This document shows positions 23,795 through 32,522 of a DNA stretch of 46,803 bases, in pieces. A model generated the notes under the pieces. It worked only from the letters and a program-made list of their open reading frames with translations, searched no databases and was not told where the DNA came from. Position 1 is the first letter of the stretch, and every line of letters begins with the position of its first letter. Position numbers and translations under genes: made by a program. The DNA is from Sulfurovum sp. (GTDB lineage: Bacteria > Campylobacterota > Campylobacteria > Campylobacterales > Sulfurovaceae). The stretch lies in the NCBI GenBank assembly GCA_027063305.1, contig JAMORY010000020.1, positions 1 through 46,803 of the forward strand, read 5' to 3'.

Positions 23795-26164
23795 TCACTG
23801 ACACCCAATACACTCTTGGCTTCTATCCTCGACATCATTCGTTGTTTCCGGAGACTGACTTCTTAGATAGTAGGTCGATTTCAAACCAAACTTCCATGCA
23901 TTCATGTAGATCTCATTGAGATATCGCCCGCTTGCTTTATCCAGTGTGATGAAAATATTGAGTGACTGTCCCTGATCGATCCACTTCTGTCGTATCGCAC
24001 CTGCTTTGACCAGAACGTTCTGATCGAGGTCGTATGCAGGGGTATAGTACTGCCACGTATCAGGAGAGAGCTTCGGTGCCGTTACAGGAATGAGCCCAGA
24101 GAGGTTCTCTTCAAACCATTTACGCTTGTAGACCGGTTCAATCGCCTGTGTCGTCCCTGTCAAGATAGAGATGGAGCTTGTCGGTGCGATCGCCATCAGA
24201 TAACCGTTTCTCATACCGTCCTTCTGTACTTTCTCTCTTAATCTTTGCCAGTCGTGACTATAGCCAAAAAGCCCTCCCCTATCAACCAATTTACATGCAT
24301 GCTCGTTCGCTTTATCGATCGGTAAAATACCTTTTGCCCAATCCGAACCGTTAAAGGTCGGATAGCACCCCTTCTCCAAAGCAAGGTTACTTGATGCTTC
24401 AATGGTATAGTAGGAGAATGACTCCATCACTTCATCGATCATATGAAGGTGCTCATCACTCCCCCAAACGATCTGCTTCTCTGCGAGCATCTGCGCTTCG
24501 CCCATTACACCAAGTCCGATCGCACGCGACTTCTCGTTCGTACGTTTTACTTTTGCAAGTGGATAGAAGTTTAGATCAATCACATTGTCAAGCATACGAA
24601 CTGCAACCGGAACAACACGTTCAAGATCCTCTTTGGTATGGATCTTAGAGAGGTTGACTGAAGCAAGATTACATACTGCCGTATCACCATCTATCTCCTC
24701 TTTGTCAACCATCCAGATCTGTTTACCCTCGATACTATCAAGTGCTGTCACTTTCTTTGCCGGTTTTGTCACACCACTGTCAACGGTGATCATCTCATTC
24801 TCATCATATGAGAGTTGCGTACCATCTTCAAATGTAAAGCGCGTCTTGTAGTAGTTCGGTTTTGTATTTTGGAATATCTCTGTACAAAGGTTCGTACTTC
24901 TGATCACACCGGCATGCTTATTCGGGTTGGCACGGTTGGCAGTATCTTTGAATGTCAAGAAAGGGTTACCCGTTTCAAAGTAGGAACGTAATATCTCTTT
25001 CCACAACCCTTTTGCTGAGATACGTTCACGGGTAATGTTGTCATCACTGTTTTCAAGTTCGATGTAACGCTTCTCGAAGTCCTCACCGTAAAGTTCTGTC
25101 AACTCACTCACTTCATACGGGTCGAAGAGTGTCCACATCTCATCATTGGCAACACGTTCCATAAAGAGATCGTTCAACCAGAGTGCGGGGAAGAGGTCAT
25201 GCGCACGTCTACGCTCTTCACCCGAGTTCTTCTTGAGGTCAAGGAAATCTTTAACATCGACATGCCACGGCTCGATATAAACAGCAATCGCTCCTTTACG
25301 GGTACCCAGCTGGTCAACGGCAATGGCAACATCATTGGCGATCTTAAGGAAAGGAACAATCCCTCCTGCGGCATGTTTATGTCCATCAATAAATGACCCC
25401 ATTCCACGTACCAAAGACCAATCCCAACCGATACCGCCACCAAACTTTGAAAGTAGTGCCATCTCCTTGTATCCGTCAAAGATCCCTTCAATATTGTCAG
25501 GAGTTGACCCGATGTAGCATGAACTAAGCTGGTGTCTTGGCGTACGCGCATTCGAAAGTGTCGGTGTTGCTGCCATCACCTCAAACTTACTAAGAATATC
25601 ATAGAACTTCTTCGCCCATGTTTGACAATCAAACTCATTCTGTGCCAAGAACATGGCAACACCCATAAAGAGCTGCTGCGGTAACTCGATAGGAACACCT
25701 TGACGATCCTTGATCAAGTAGCGGTCGTAAAGTGTACGAATACCAAGATATGTAAACTGAAGGTCTCGCTCAGGCTTGATATAGTCATTGAGGTCGTCAA
25801 GGTCATATTTGTCTTTTAACCCAAGAACGATACGTCCTTCTTTCTCTCCTCTTTCAAAATAATCACGCAGATGGTTATAGCCTGTAAAGCCTGTCACCTT
25901 ATGGTAAAGATCGTAAAGGAAAAGGCGTGCTGCGACAAATGTCCAGTTGGGTCTGTCAATATCGATCTTGTCAACGGCAGTCTTGATAAGAGTTGTCTGG
26001 ATCTCCTCGGAAGAGATCATATCTCGAAACTGTAACTTCGCGTCAACTTCCAGTTCGCTCTGGCTTACACCTTCGAGACCTTCAACTGCTGCTGAAGTGT
26101 ATTTTTGTATTTTTGAAACGTCTAAAGTCTCCACTCTTCCGTTTCTTTTCACAACTCTGATCAT
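23795..26164 (-). CDS. nrdA: Ribonucleoside-diphosphate reductase, alpha subunit (class Ia)
   Basis: This 789-residue subunit reduces ribonucleotides to deoxyribonucleotides with an NrdB partner not present in the window. It has an N-terminal ATP-cone (residues 1-90, VVKRNGRVETLDVSKIQ) for allosteric control, the active-site box with Cys in HQLSSCYIGS, RSTNLCTEIFQ with the glutamate and cysteine, the VCNLASVNL box, and the C-terminal QECIGCQ redox pair used in electron transfer. ATG 26164 is preferred over an in-frame ATG 30 bp upstream because AGGAG sits just before it and family proteins begin MIRVVKRNG. Upstream 255 bp hold only AT-rich promoter sequence. Confidence 0.96.
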   Translation of the reverse strand: MIRVVKRNGRVETLDVSKIQKYTSAAVEGLEGVSQSELEVDAKLQFRDMISSEEIQTTLIKTAVDKIDIDRPNWTFVAARLFLYDLYHKVTGFTGYNHLRDYFERGEKEGRIVLGLKDKYDLDDLNDYIKPERDLQFTYLGIRTLYDRYLIKDRQGVPIELPQQLFMGVAMFLAQNEFDCQTWAKKFYDILSKFEVMAATPTLSNARTPRHQLSSCYIGSTPDNIEGIFDGYKEMALLSKFGGGIGWDWSLVRGMGSFIDGHKHAAGGIVPFLKIANDVAIAVDQLGTRKGAIAVYIEPWHVDVKDFLDLKKNSGEERRRAHDLFPALWLNDLFMERVANDEMWTLFDPYEVSELTELYGEDFEKRYIELENSDDNITRERISAKGLWKEILRSYFETGNPFLTFKDTANRANPNKHAGVIRSTNLCTEIFQNTKPNYYKTRFTFEDGTQLSYDENEMITVDSGVTKPAKKVTALDSIEGKQIWMVDKEEIDGDTAVCNLASVNLSKIHTKEDLERVVPVAVRMLDNVIDLNFYPLAKVKRTNEKSRAIGLGVMGEAQMLAEKQIVWGSDEHLHMIDEVMESFSYYTIEASSNLALEKGCYPTFNGSDWAKGILPIDKANEHACKLVDRGGLFGYSHDWQRLREKVQKDGMRNGYLMAIAPTSSISILTGTTQAIEPVYKRKWFEENLSGLIPVTAPKLSPDTWQYYTPAYDLDQNVLVKAGAIRQKWIDQGQSLNIFITLDKASGRYLNEIYMNAWKFGLKSTYYLRSQSPETTNDVEDRSQECIGCQ

Positions 26165-26449
26165 CTTCTCTCCTGAATATAATGGTACGGGCATGCTGCT
26201 TTTTAAAATGCAGTCCCCTAGGTGGTATTTATTGTTTTGTACTTACTAAATGGCAAGTCAAGGATTTCGTAGTATAGTCTAAAATTCTCTGTAAAGTATG
26301 TAAAGAATCCCTCTAAAAATATTATTGATTTTACTCAAATTTTGCTTGGATATTTTTGAATTTTACAGCTGTTCGAGAGGAATTATTTGAAAGTAGAAAA
26401 AGGATAAATGAAGCGCACCCAAACCGTACGCTTCTTTCAAAAATGTTGA

Positions 26450-27781
26450 TTATTTACCAAAGACCCGTTCAAAGATCCTGTCAACATTTTTTGTATAGTA
26501 GTCATAGTTAAAACACTCTCTGATCTGCTCTTCGGAAAGCTTCTCTCTAAGCTCTTTGTCTTCAAGCAAGTACTGTAGATAGAGTGACTCCCCTTTCTCA
26601 TTGGTAGTCGGCTTTCCTTGCTGGATCTCCTCCCACACTTTCATCGCATTACGCTGAACAATCTTGTAAGCATCTTCACGGCTTACCCCTGCTTTTGGCA
26701 ACTCAAGCAATACACGTTGAGAAAATACAAGCCCACCTGTAAGGTTCAAGTTCTTCATCATGTTCTCAGGCATCACTGTCATGTTGGCAATAACCCCGTT
26801 CATTCTGTGAAGCATGAAGTCTGTCGTTACGAATGCATCGGGAAGCCAGAAACGTTCGGTCGAAGAGTGCGAGATATCACGTTCATGCCAAAGTGCCACA
26901 TTCTCCATAGCCGGTGTCGCATAGGCTCTAATGATACGTGCAAGACCTGTAATGTTCTCTGTTAAGATAGGGTTACGCTTATGAGGCATGGCAGATGAAC
27001 CTTTCTGCCCTTTGGCAAAGTACTCCTCTACCTCATAGACTTCCGTACGCTGCCAGTGTCTTACCTGTACCGCAAACTTCTCTACAGAAGATGCAAGCAG
27101 TGCCAATGCAGAAGCCAAACGTGCATAACGATCTCTCTGGATCACCTGATTGGATACAGGTGCAGGTTTGAGACCAAGCTCTTCCATCGCATACTCTTCA
27201 AGCTCAAGCGGTGCATGAGCGAAGTTACCCATAGCGCCTGAGATCTGCCCTACTCTGATCACCTCCATTGTCTCTTCAAGGTTTTTGAGGTGGCGTGCCA
27301 TTTCATCATACCAGACAGCCAATACCAGACCGAAAGTAATAGGCTCACCATGAATACCGTGACTACGTCCGACCATAAGAGTCATCTTGTGTTCCATCGC
27401 TCTTTTCTTGATAGACTCCATCATCATCTTGACATCTTCAATAATGATCTTAAGAGAGCGTACCATTTGTAATGCTACGGCTGTATCAACAGTATCTGAG
27501 CTTGTCATTCCATAGTGGAACCAACGACTCTCTTCACCCAATGTTTCTGAAACCGATGTTGTAAATGCAATAAGGTCGTGTCTTGTAACCGCTTCGATCT
27601 CATCGATACGCTCTACGGAGAATCCTGCATTCTTAACGATCTTTTCTGCATCTTCATCTGGGATGAGCCCTAGCTTGTTCCATGCTTTGACAACAGCCAA
27701 CTCGACATCAAGCCACGCTTGATATTTTGCCTGCATTGTCCAGTTGTCAGCCATCTCTTTACGTGAATAACGTTCTACCAT
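26450..27781 (-). CDS. purB: Adenylosuccinate lyase
   Basis: This 443-residue enzyme acts twice in purine synthesis, removing fumarate from SAICAR and from adenylosuccinate. The fumarase-superfamily signature GSSAMPHKRNPILTE (about residue 265) is complete. Other conserved parts are MTSSDTVDTA and the GRSHGIHGEP box with a catalytic His. The protein is homotetrameric in relatives. ATG 27781 follows AAGGGT at a suitable distance. It is divergent from the pseudouridine synthase gene. Confidence 0.96.
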   Translation of the reverse strand: MVERYSRKEMADNWTMQAKYQAWLDVELAVVKAWNKLGLIPDEDAEKIVKNAGFSVERIDEIEAVTRHDLIAFTTSVSETLGEESRWFHYGMTSSDTVDTAVALQMVRSLKIIIEDVKMMMESIKKRAMEHKMTLMVGRSHGIHGEPITFGLVLAVWYDEMARHLKNLEETMEVIRVGQISGAMGNFAHAPLELEEYAMEELGLKPAPVSNQVIQRDRYARLASALALLASSVEKFAVQVRHWQRTEVYEVEEYFAKGQKGSSAMPHKRNPILTENITGLARIIRAYATPAMENVALWHERDISHSSTERFWLPDAFVTTDFMLHRMNGVIANMTVMPENMMKNLNLTGGLVFSQRVLLELPKAGVSREDAYKIVQRNAMKVWEEIQQGKPTTNEKGESLYLQYLLEDKELREKLSEEQIRECFNYDYYTKNVDRIFERVFGK

Positions 27782-27847
27782 GATTACCCTTATGTGTGTT
27801 AAATTTTGCTATTATTCTACCCAAATAGCAGTTATATAGGAATTAAA

Positions 27848-28783
27848 ATGCCCTTTGTCAAAGAGAAGTTTCACGTGAAACAAACCATGCCAGCCTTTCT
27901 TTTTATTATGCGTACTTTCAACTATACACAAGGAGAGGCCCAACGTCTGATCTGTAAAGGTCGGTTACTTGTCAATGGTGAATCCATTTACAACCCAGGA
28001 ACAAAACTTGCACCACAAGAGGTGGAAGTGGTCTACTTTGTTCCCTCATCTCAAGGTCGTTCTCCTCTTTTTGAAAATAAGGATTTTATGGTTTACGAAA
28101 AACCCTCCGGTGTACTGGTTCACCCCAATACCATGTCAACCCCCTACTCTATGCTTGATGAAATACGATATCACAGTGGGGACAAAGCAAATGCAACACA
28201 TCGTATCGATATGGAGACATCCGGTCTTCTTTTAGCAAGCAAACATAAAAAGGCGGAACACTACCTCAAAAATACATTTGAGACTAAAAAGATCAAAAAG
28301 AGCTACTTGGCATGGATCGATGGAAAGTTAGAAGAGCCTTTTTCCGTATCTGAACCGATCAAGATCAACCAAGACTACTCACAGACCAAGCATAAGGTAA
28401 TGATATCTCCGGAAGGGAAAAGTGCTCATACAGACTTTAAACCTCTCCACTATGATCAAACACTTGATGCTACTTTGATCGCATGCTATCCTCTTACCGG
28501 ACGTACCCACCAGATCCGAATACATCTCTTTCATATACAACACCCTATTTTAGGTGATCCGATATATGGTACGACATTCGCCACGGCAAATGCCTATCTA
28601 GATGATACATTAACACCTCAAGAGAGACTGGAACAAACAGGAGCAACACGTCTTATGCTTCATGCACAGACACTTCATTTTCCATATGGTGCAGAGTATT
28701 TTATTGAAAGTAAAGTAGATTTTAAAAAGATGAAAGATTTGATATGTAGTAAAAATATAAGAAAATTCAACCGATCATTATAG
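27848..28783 (+). CDS. RluA-family 23S rRNA pseudouridine synthase
   Basis: This 311-residue protein isomerizes uridine to pseudouridine in rRNA. An S4 RNA-binding domain (about residues 20-70, TQGEAQRLICKGRLLVNGESI) precedes the RluA catalytic domain with the signature ATHRIDMETSGLLLA, whose Asp is catalytic, and GRTHQIRIHLFH later. The precise rRNA position is not readable. ATG 27848 is favoured by AGGA seven bases upstream; a TTG at 27806 would add residues lacking family similarity. A parS-like palindrome lies within codons 7-12. Confidence 0.92.
   Translation: MPFVKEKFHVKQTMPAFLFIMRTFNYTQGEAQRLICKGRLLVNGESIYNPGTKLAPQEVEVVYFVPSSQGRSPLFENKDFMVYEKPSGVLVHPNTMSTPYSMLDEIRYHSGDKANATHRIDMETSGLLLASKHKKAEHYLKNTFETKKIKKSYLAWIDGKLEEPFSVSEPIKINQDYSQTKHKVMISPEGKSAHTDFKPLHYDQTLDATLIACYPLTGRTHQIRIHLFHIQHPILGDPIYGTTFATANAYLDDTLTPQERLEQTGATRLMLHAQTLHFPYGAEYFIESKVDFKKMKDLICSKNIRKFNRSL
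27867..27882. promoter_or_regulatory. parS: parS-like site 1 (ParB binding)
   Basis: AGTTTCACGTGAAACA differs from the conserved bacterial parS 16-mer only at its first base. It contains the perfect 14-bp palindrome GTTTCACGTGAAAC, inside a coding sequence as is usual. ParB spreading from such sites organises the origin region; the parAB genes are not in the window. Confidence 0.8.
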
Positions 28784-28842
28784 GGATCGATCCATCACAT
28801 TTAAAATATAAAAACAAATTTTCATGGACACTCAAACATAAC

Positions 28843-28868
28843 AAGGGCAGACATACAGATCTGCCCTT
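28843..28868. terminator. Hairpin between convergent genes
   Basis: AAGGGCAGA (28843-28851) and TCTGCCCTT (28860-28868) form a perfect nine-pair stem with an eight-base loop, in the 130-bp gap between two convergent transcription units. No T-run follows. It resembles the GTAGGGGC-type palindromes elsewhere in the window. Confidence 0.5.
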
Positions 28869-28913
28869 ACGGTATAGCCACATATCCATTCTATACAGGA
28901 GAGTGACTGTTGG

Positions 28914-29015
28914 CTATTCGTCCTCGTCGACACGGTTGGCATCATAGATAAACCAACCACCACCGACACCCACAACCAAAATAATGAACCCCAATAAAAA
29001 ATCTTGTACTTCCAC
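28914..29015 (-). CDS. Small membrane protein (33 residues) downstream of rlmN
   Basis: A GTG codon begins directly after the rlmN stop (TAA then GTG), with AAGGGA eight bases upstream inside rlmN. The frame gives MEVQDFLLGFIILVVGVGGG, then WFIYDANRVDEDE: one hydrophobic helix of about 17 residues and an acidic, soluble C-terminal tail, the layout of single-pass inner-membrane microproteins. The tail Asp/Glu-rich end argues against chance, as does tight coupling to rlmN. It was too short for length-based gene calling. No function is known to me; it could bind an enzyme or respiratory complex. Confidence 0.6.
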   Translation of the reverse strand: MEVQDFLLGFIILVVGVGGGWFIYDANRVDEDE

Positions 29016-30089
29016 TTAACTATTCCCTTCTTTCTCTTGTTCTCTAAGCTGTCCGCATGCTGCGGAGATATCTAAACCTTTAGACTCACGGATGGTACAA
29101 TGTAGTCCTCTTTTGGTTAAGTACTCCTGAAACTTCTTCATATCCGATTCACTCGGACGTTTGAACTCCGTACCACCATACGGATTGAAATAGATCAGGT
29201 TCACTTTCGCTTTAATACCGTCAAGAAGTTTCAAAAGCTTTTTCGCCGCATCAATATCATCATTGACATCTTTAATGACAAGGTATTCAAACATCACACG
29301 TTTACGGTCATTGACGGGAAAGTTCTTCACTGCCTTAATGATGGACTCGATATTATACGCCTTGTTAATCGGCATCAACTGTTCTCTTAACTCATCATCA
29401 ACCGCATGTAAAGAGATGGCAAGGTTCACCCCAAGCTCCATCTTTCCAAGCTTCTCTATTTTACTACTGAGTCCGGAAGTGGAGATTGTCTGACGGTGTG
29501 GTGCGATTGCCATTCCCTCTTCATCTGCAAAGATTTTGACAGACTTGGCAACTGCATCCAGATTGTCCAAAGGTTCACCCATTCCCATAAAGACAATATT
29601 GACACGGCGGTTGGCAGCGATGTCATTGTCCTTCTTGATCATACGTAGCTGCTCTACGATCTCACCGGCAGTCAGGTTCCGCATAAAACCGCCCTTTGCG
29701 GTCAAACAAAAGGCACACCCTACCTTACACCCTACCTGAGAGGAGATACACACTGTATAGCGTTCCTGATGCTTAATAGAGCCATCTTCATGATACTCTT
29801 TATCACGCATCAAAAGCAGTACTGCTTCAACTGTATGTCCATCATGAAGTTCAAACAGGTATTTACGACTCCCATCCTTACTGTCTTGCACAGTTAGCGT
29901 TTTAAGCGGTGTTAGGGTGTACTTCTTCTCCAACTCCTCTCTCATCGCTTTGGGAAGGTTCTTCATCTCCTCAAAATCCATAGCGTATTTATGGTAGATC
30001 CACTGATATATCTGCTTGGCACGGAATGCCGGTTTGATCTCTTGGGCTAACTCTTCTTTGGTCAGGTCTTGTATGATTTGTTTATTCAT
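29016..30089 (-). CDS. rlmN: 23S rRNA/tRNA adenine-C2 methyltransferase (radical SAM)
   Basis: This 357-residue radical-SAM enzyme methylates C2 of A2503 in 23S rRNA and A37 in some tRNAs. The 4Fe-4S motif CxxxCxxC is in [16 protein letters not shown] (about residues 118-128). [16 protein letters not shown], and near the end [14 protein letters not shown] and [15 protein letters not shown] follow, the last Cys being the methyl-carrying one. The length fits. It is followed by the 33-residue gene. ATG 30089 lies just before a nested palindromic element. Confidence 0.96.
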   Translation of the reverse strand: MNKQIIQDLTKEELAQEIKPAFRAKQIYQWIYHKYAMDFEEMKNLPKAMREELEKKYTLTPLKTLTVQDSKDGSRKYLFELHDGHTVEAVLLLMRDKEYHEDGSIKHQERYTVCISSQVGCKVGCAFCLTAKGGFMRNLTAGEIVEQLRMIKKDNDIAANRRVNIVFMGMGEPLDNLDAVAKSVKIFADEEGMAIAPHRQTISTSGLSSKIEKLGKMELGVNLAISLHAVDDELREQLMPINKAYNIESIIKAVKNFPVNDRKRVMFEYLVIKDVNDDIDAAKKLLKLLDGIKAKVNLIYFNPYGGTEFKRPSESDMKKFQEYLTKRGLHCTIRESKGLDISAACGQLREQEKEGNS

Positions 30090-30105
30090 AGGTTTTCTTT
30101 CTTCT

Positions 30106-30204
30106 TGTAGATCGGAGGTCTTTACCCCGAGATTTTACATCAATTTCTTCATGTATGATATTCTTTGCTCATTTGGTGTCGGGATGAGAACACCCCGACC
30201 TACA
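30106..30204. repeat. Nested palindromic element (MITE-like)
   Basis: The arm 30106-30130 (TGTAGATCGGAGGTC, then TTTACCCCGA) and the arm 30179-30204 (TCGGGATGAGAA, then CACCCCGACCTACA) are imperfect inverted complements around a 48-bp AT-rich core. Each arm also folds on itself (TCGGG/CCCGA). The GTAGGTCGGGGT terminus is of a kind seen in small non-autonomous repeats in many bacteria. It fills the gap between rlmN and the phosphorylase-like gene. Confidence 0.55.
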
Positions 30205-30208
30205 CAAA

Positions 30209-30742
30209 TCATTTTGTTTCAGCACGTGCTTTGACATATGCACTCAGACGATTCATTGCTTCAGCATGGTTCTTTTTAAAATCTTCATGGGCATTCTCAT
30301 CACAGTAATTTGTAACAATAAAAATACCCGCAACAGGAATACCGAACATTTGAGCTACTTTCATCACAGCAAAGAACTCCATATTTTCAATATGAATATT
30401 CTGTGCCCTATAGTGCTCCCATATCTCTTTATTGGTTGTAATATAGTTTGAAGAGTTCACAATAGTTTCACGTGAAACTTCTTCAACAGATGAAATGACA
30501 TTATCGATAGGAGAGTAAGACTTTCCTTCAAAAAAACTCTGTTCCACATTGGCGGCAACTCTGGATTCTACAATATCGAAGATCTCTTTCTCTCCGTAAG
30601 ACCCTGCTGTTCCGACAAAAACAATATGATCAGGCTTTCCCAGCTCACATATACGTGTCAAATTGACTGCCGATTCTATCAGTCCTATTCCGATAGGATA
30701 GGCAAAGTCGAACTGTTCACTCTTTCCTGCACAAACGATCAT
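30209..30742 (-). CDS. Nucleoside phosphorylase-I family protein
   Basis: This 177-residue protein has the PNP/MTAN fold patterns: GIGLIESAVN, FVGTAGSYGEKEIFDI, and the late ENMEFFAVMKVAQMFGIP, with VTNYCDENAHEDF taking the place of the catalytic SD(N)AD loop. It is shorter than typical MTA/SAH nucleosidases (about 230 residues), so its substrate is uncertain; purine nucleosides or futalosine of menaquinone synthesis are options. Its ATG shares one base with the hisF stop (TGATG), so the two are coupled. A second parS-like site lies within its coding sequence. Confidence 0.8.
   Translation of the reverse strand: MIVCAGKSEQFDFAYPIGIGLIESAVNLTRICELGKPDHIVFVGTAGSYGEKEIFDIVESRVAANVEQSFFEGKSYSPIDNVISSVEEVSRETIVNSSNYITTNKEIWEHYRAQNIHIENMEFFAVMKVAQMFGIPVAGIFIVTNYCDENAHEDFKKNHAEAMNRLSAYVKARAETK
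30464..30479. promoter_or_regulatory. parS: parS-like site 2 (ParB binding)
   Basis: AGTTTCACGTGAAACT is a fully symmetric 16-mer containing the same 14-bp core as 27868-27881. It lies in the coding sequence of the phosphorylase-like gene, 2.6 kb from site 1. Two such sites by chance in this length is very unlikely. Confidence 0.8.
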
Positions 30743-31506
30743 CAGAGTCTCACCGGAATACTTTCAGACTTGAGATAGTGTTTGAGATCCATAATGTCTA
30801 TTTCTCTAAAGTGGAAGATCGAAGCAGCAAGCGCGGCATCTGCATTGCCTTTGGTAAATGCCTCTTTCATATGCTCCATTGTTCCAGCTCCTCCGCTGGC
30901 AATGACAGGAATATTCACCAGCTCACCGATCTTTCGGTTAAGTTCATTATCGAACCCTGCTTTGGTACCGTCCGCATCCATAGAGGTAACAAGCAACTCA
31001 CCCGCACCCCTCTCATACGCCTCTTTCGCCCATGCAAGCGCATCGATACCCGTATCGTTACGTCCGCCGTGGGTGAAGATATGCCACTTGCCCTCACCCA
31101 CTCTTTTGGCATCGATCGCAACAACGATACACTGGGAACCGAAACGCTTCGCACCCTCTTCAATAAACTCCGGACGCTTGATCGCTGCCGAGTTGATACT
31201 GACCTTATCGCATCCGACATTTAAGAGTGCATAGATATCTTCCAATTTACGGATACCTCCCCCTACGGTCAAGGGGATAAACACCTCTTGTGCGACCTTT
31301 TTGACAACATCAACTATCGTATCTCGACCTTCATGGCTTGCACCGATATCAAGAAAAGTAAGCTCATCCGCACCCTCTTCATTGTAACGTCGTGCCACTT
31401 CAACAGGATCACCCGCATCACGTAAACCGACAAAGTTCACACCTTTGACCACCCGTCCTCCATCTACATCGAGACACGGGATAATACGTTTTGCAAAATA
31501 GTCCAT
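30742..31506 (-). CDS. hisF: Imidazole glycerol phosphate synthase, cyclase subunit
   Basis: This 254-residue (beta/alpha)8-barrel closes the imidazole ring of histidine with ammonia supplied by HisH. The two catalytic Asp residues are in [12 protein letters not shown] (about residue 11) and [14 protein letters not shown] (about 130); [14 protein letters not shown] and [13 protein letters not shown] give the phosphate-binding loops. HisH is not in the window. ATG 31506 follows AAAGGTGA; a TTG immediately upstream is less likely. It is coupled to the phosphorylase-like gene downstream by a one-base overlap. Confidence 0.96.
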   Translation of the reverse strand: MDYFAKRIIPCLDVDGGRVVKGVNFVGLRDAGDPVEVARRYNEEGADELTFLDIGASHEGRDTIVDVVKKVAQEVFIPLTVGGGIRKLEDIYALLNVGCDKVSINSAAIKRPEFIEEGAKRFGSQCIVVAIDAKRVGEGKWHIFTHGGRNDTGIDALAWAKEAYERGAGELLVTSMDADGTKAGFDNELNRKIGELVNIPVIASGGAGTMEHMKEAFTKGNADAALAASIFHFREIDIMDLKHYLKSESIPVRL

Positions 31507-31661
31507 CAATATTCACCTTTCTTGCCGTTCCAATCCATAATAAATAAAGCGTATCGTTGAAAAAGCATAGTAGCAGTCTGCTCTGCTTAAAATTATGGTA
31601 AGATTATACAAAAATTATCCCAATGGCTGGATTAGCATAAGCCTTAAAGGAACTTTATAGT

Positions 31662-32522
31662 ATGATTATTGAAAATTTAGCGGAATTTGCTTCTAAGAAA
31701 TTCGGCCAGAACTTTTTAAAAAGTGATAGATATCTACACCAAATCATCCAAGCGATGCCCGATGATGACCTTAAGGTCGCAGAGATCGGACCTGGCTTAG
31801 GTGATTTAACCAAAGAGCTTGTAAAAGTTCGAAATGTCACAGCATTTGAGGTTGATAAAAGATTATGTGAGCATCTTACAGCGGAATTTGAAGCACCCAT
31901 CTCACAGGGACGTTTCGAACTACGTTGCGGGGATGTGCTTGAGCGTTGGGGGGAAGGCGCTCTACTGGATGAACCTTATCATCTTGTAGCGAACCTACCC
32001 TACTATATTGCAACCAATATCATTTTAAAAGCATTTAAAGATCCAATGTGCCGCTCCGTGTTGGTCATGGTTCAAAAAGAAGTAGCCGTTAAGTTTGCTG
32101 CAAACAGCGGTGAGAAGGCGTTTTCCGCCCTTTCCGTTCTTGCACAAAGCGTTGGCCGTGCAACACTCTGTTTCGAAGTTGAGCCCGAAGCGTTCGTGCC
32201 ACCACCGAAAGTTACTTCTGCTGTGCTTTTAATAGAAATAGACCGGAGTTTGGGTGATGAGAAGTTCGAAGCGTTCCTCAAGATCGCTTTTGCGCAACCG
32301 CGTAAAAAACTCTCAAAGAACCTCTCTGCCGCTTTTTCTAAAGAGATTGTGGAGCAAACCTTCGCGAAGTTGGAGCTTGACCCCAACATGCGACCTCATG
32401 AAGCTGAGACATCTATTTATCATCTGATATATAATGAATTAAAGGATAAGTTAGATGGAAAACAACAATCAAAACAACGCAAACAATCAAAATCAAGGCT
32501 CAAAAACGCCAGAAAACAGTAA
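31662..32522 (+). CDS. rsmA: 16S rRNA dimethyladenosine transferase
   Basis: This 286-residue SAM-dependent enzyme (KsgA) dimethylates two adjacent adenosines near the 3' end of 16S rRNA. It starts FGQNFLKSD, with motif I EIGPGLGDLTKEL, then the catalytic NLPYYIA motif (about 107-113) and a C-terminal helical domain. The last 22 residues (KQQSKQRKQSKSRLKNARKQ region) are a Lys/Arg/Gln-rich tail encoded out of frame over the first 68 bp of the RNase J gene, so the two proteins share DNA. Promoter sequence lies in the 152-bp gap after hisF. Confidence 0.95.
   Translation: MIIENLAEFASKKFGQNFLKSDRYLHQIIQAMPDDDLKVAEIGPGLGDLTKELVKVRNVTAFEVDKRLCEHLTAEFEAPISQGRFELRCGDVLERWGEGALLDEPYHLVANLPYYIATNIILKAFKDPMCRSVLVMVQKEVAVKFAANSGEKAFSALSVLAQSVGRATLCFEVEPEAFVPPPKVTSAVLLIEIDRSLGDEKFEAFLKIAFAQPRKKLSKNLSAAFSKEIVEQTFAKLELDPNMRPHEAETSIYHLIYNELKDKLDGKQQSKQRKQSKSRLKNARKQ

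Noticed and set aside
30782-31234. Two long plus-strand frames (148-150 residues) antisense to hisF
   Set aside because: They are shadows of the well-supported hisF frame on the other strand.
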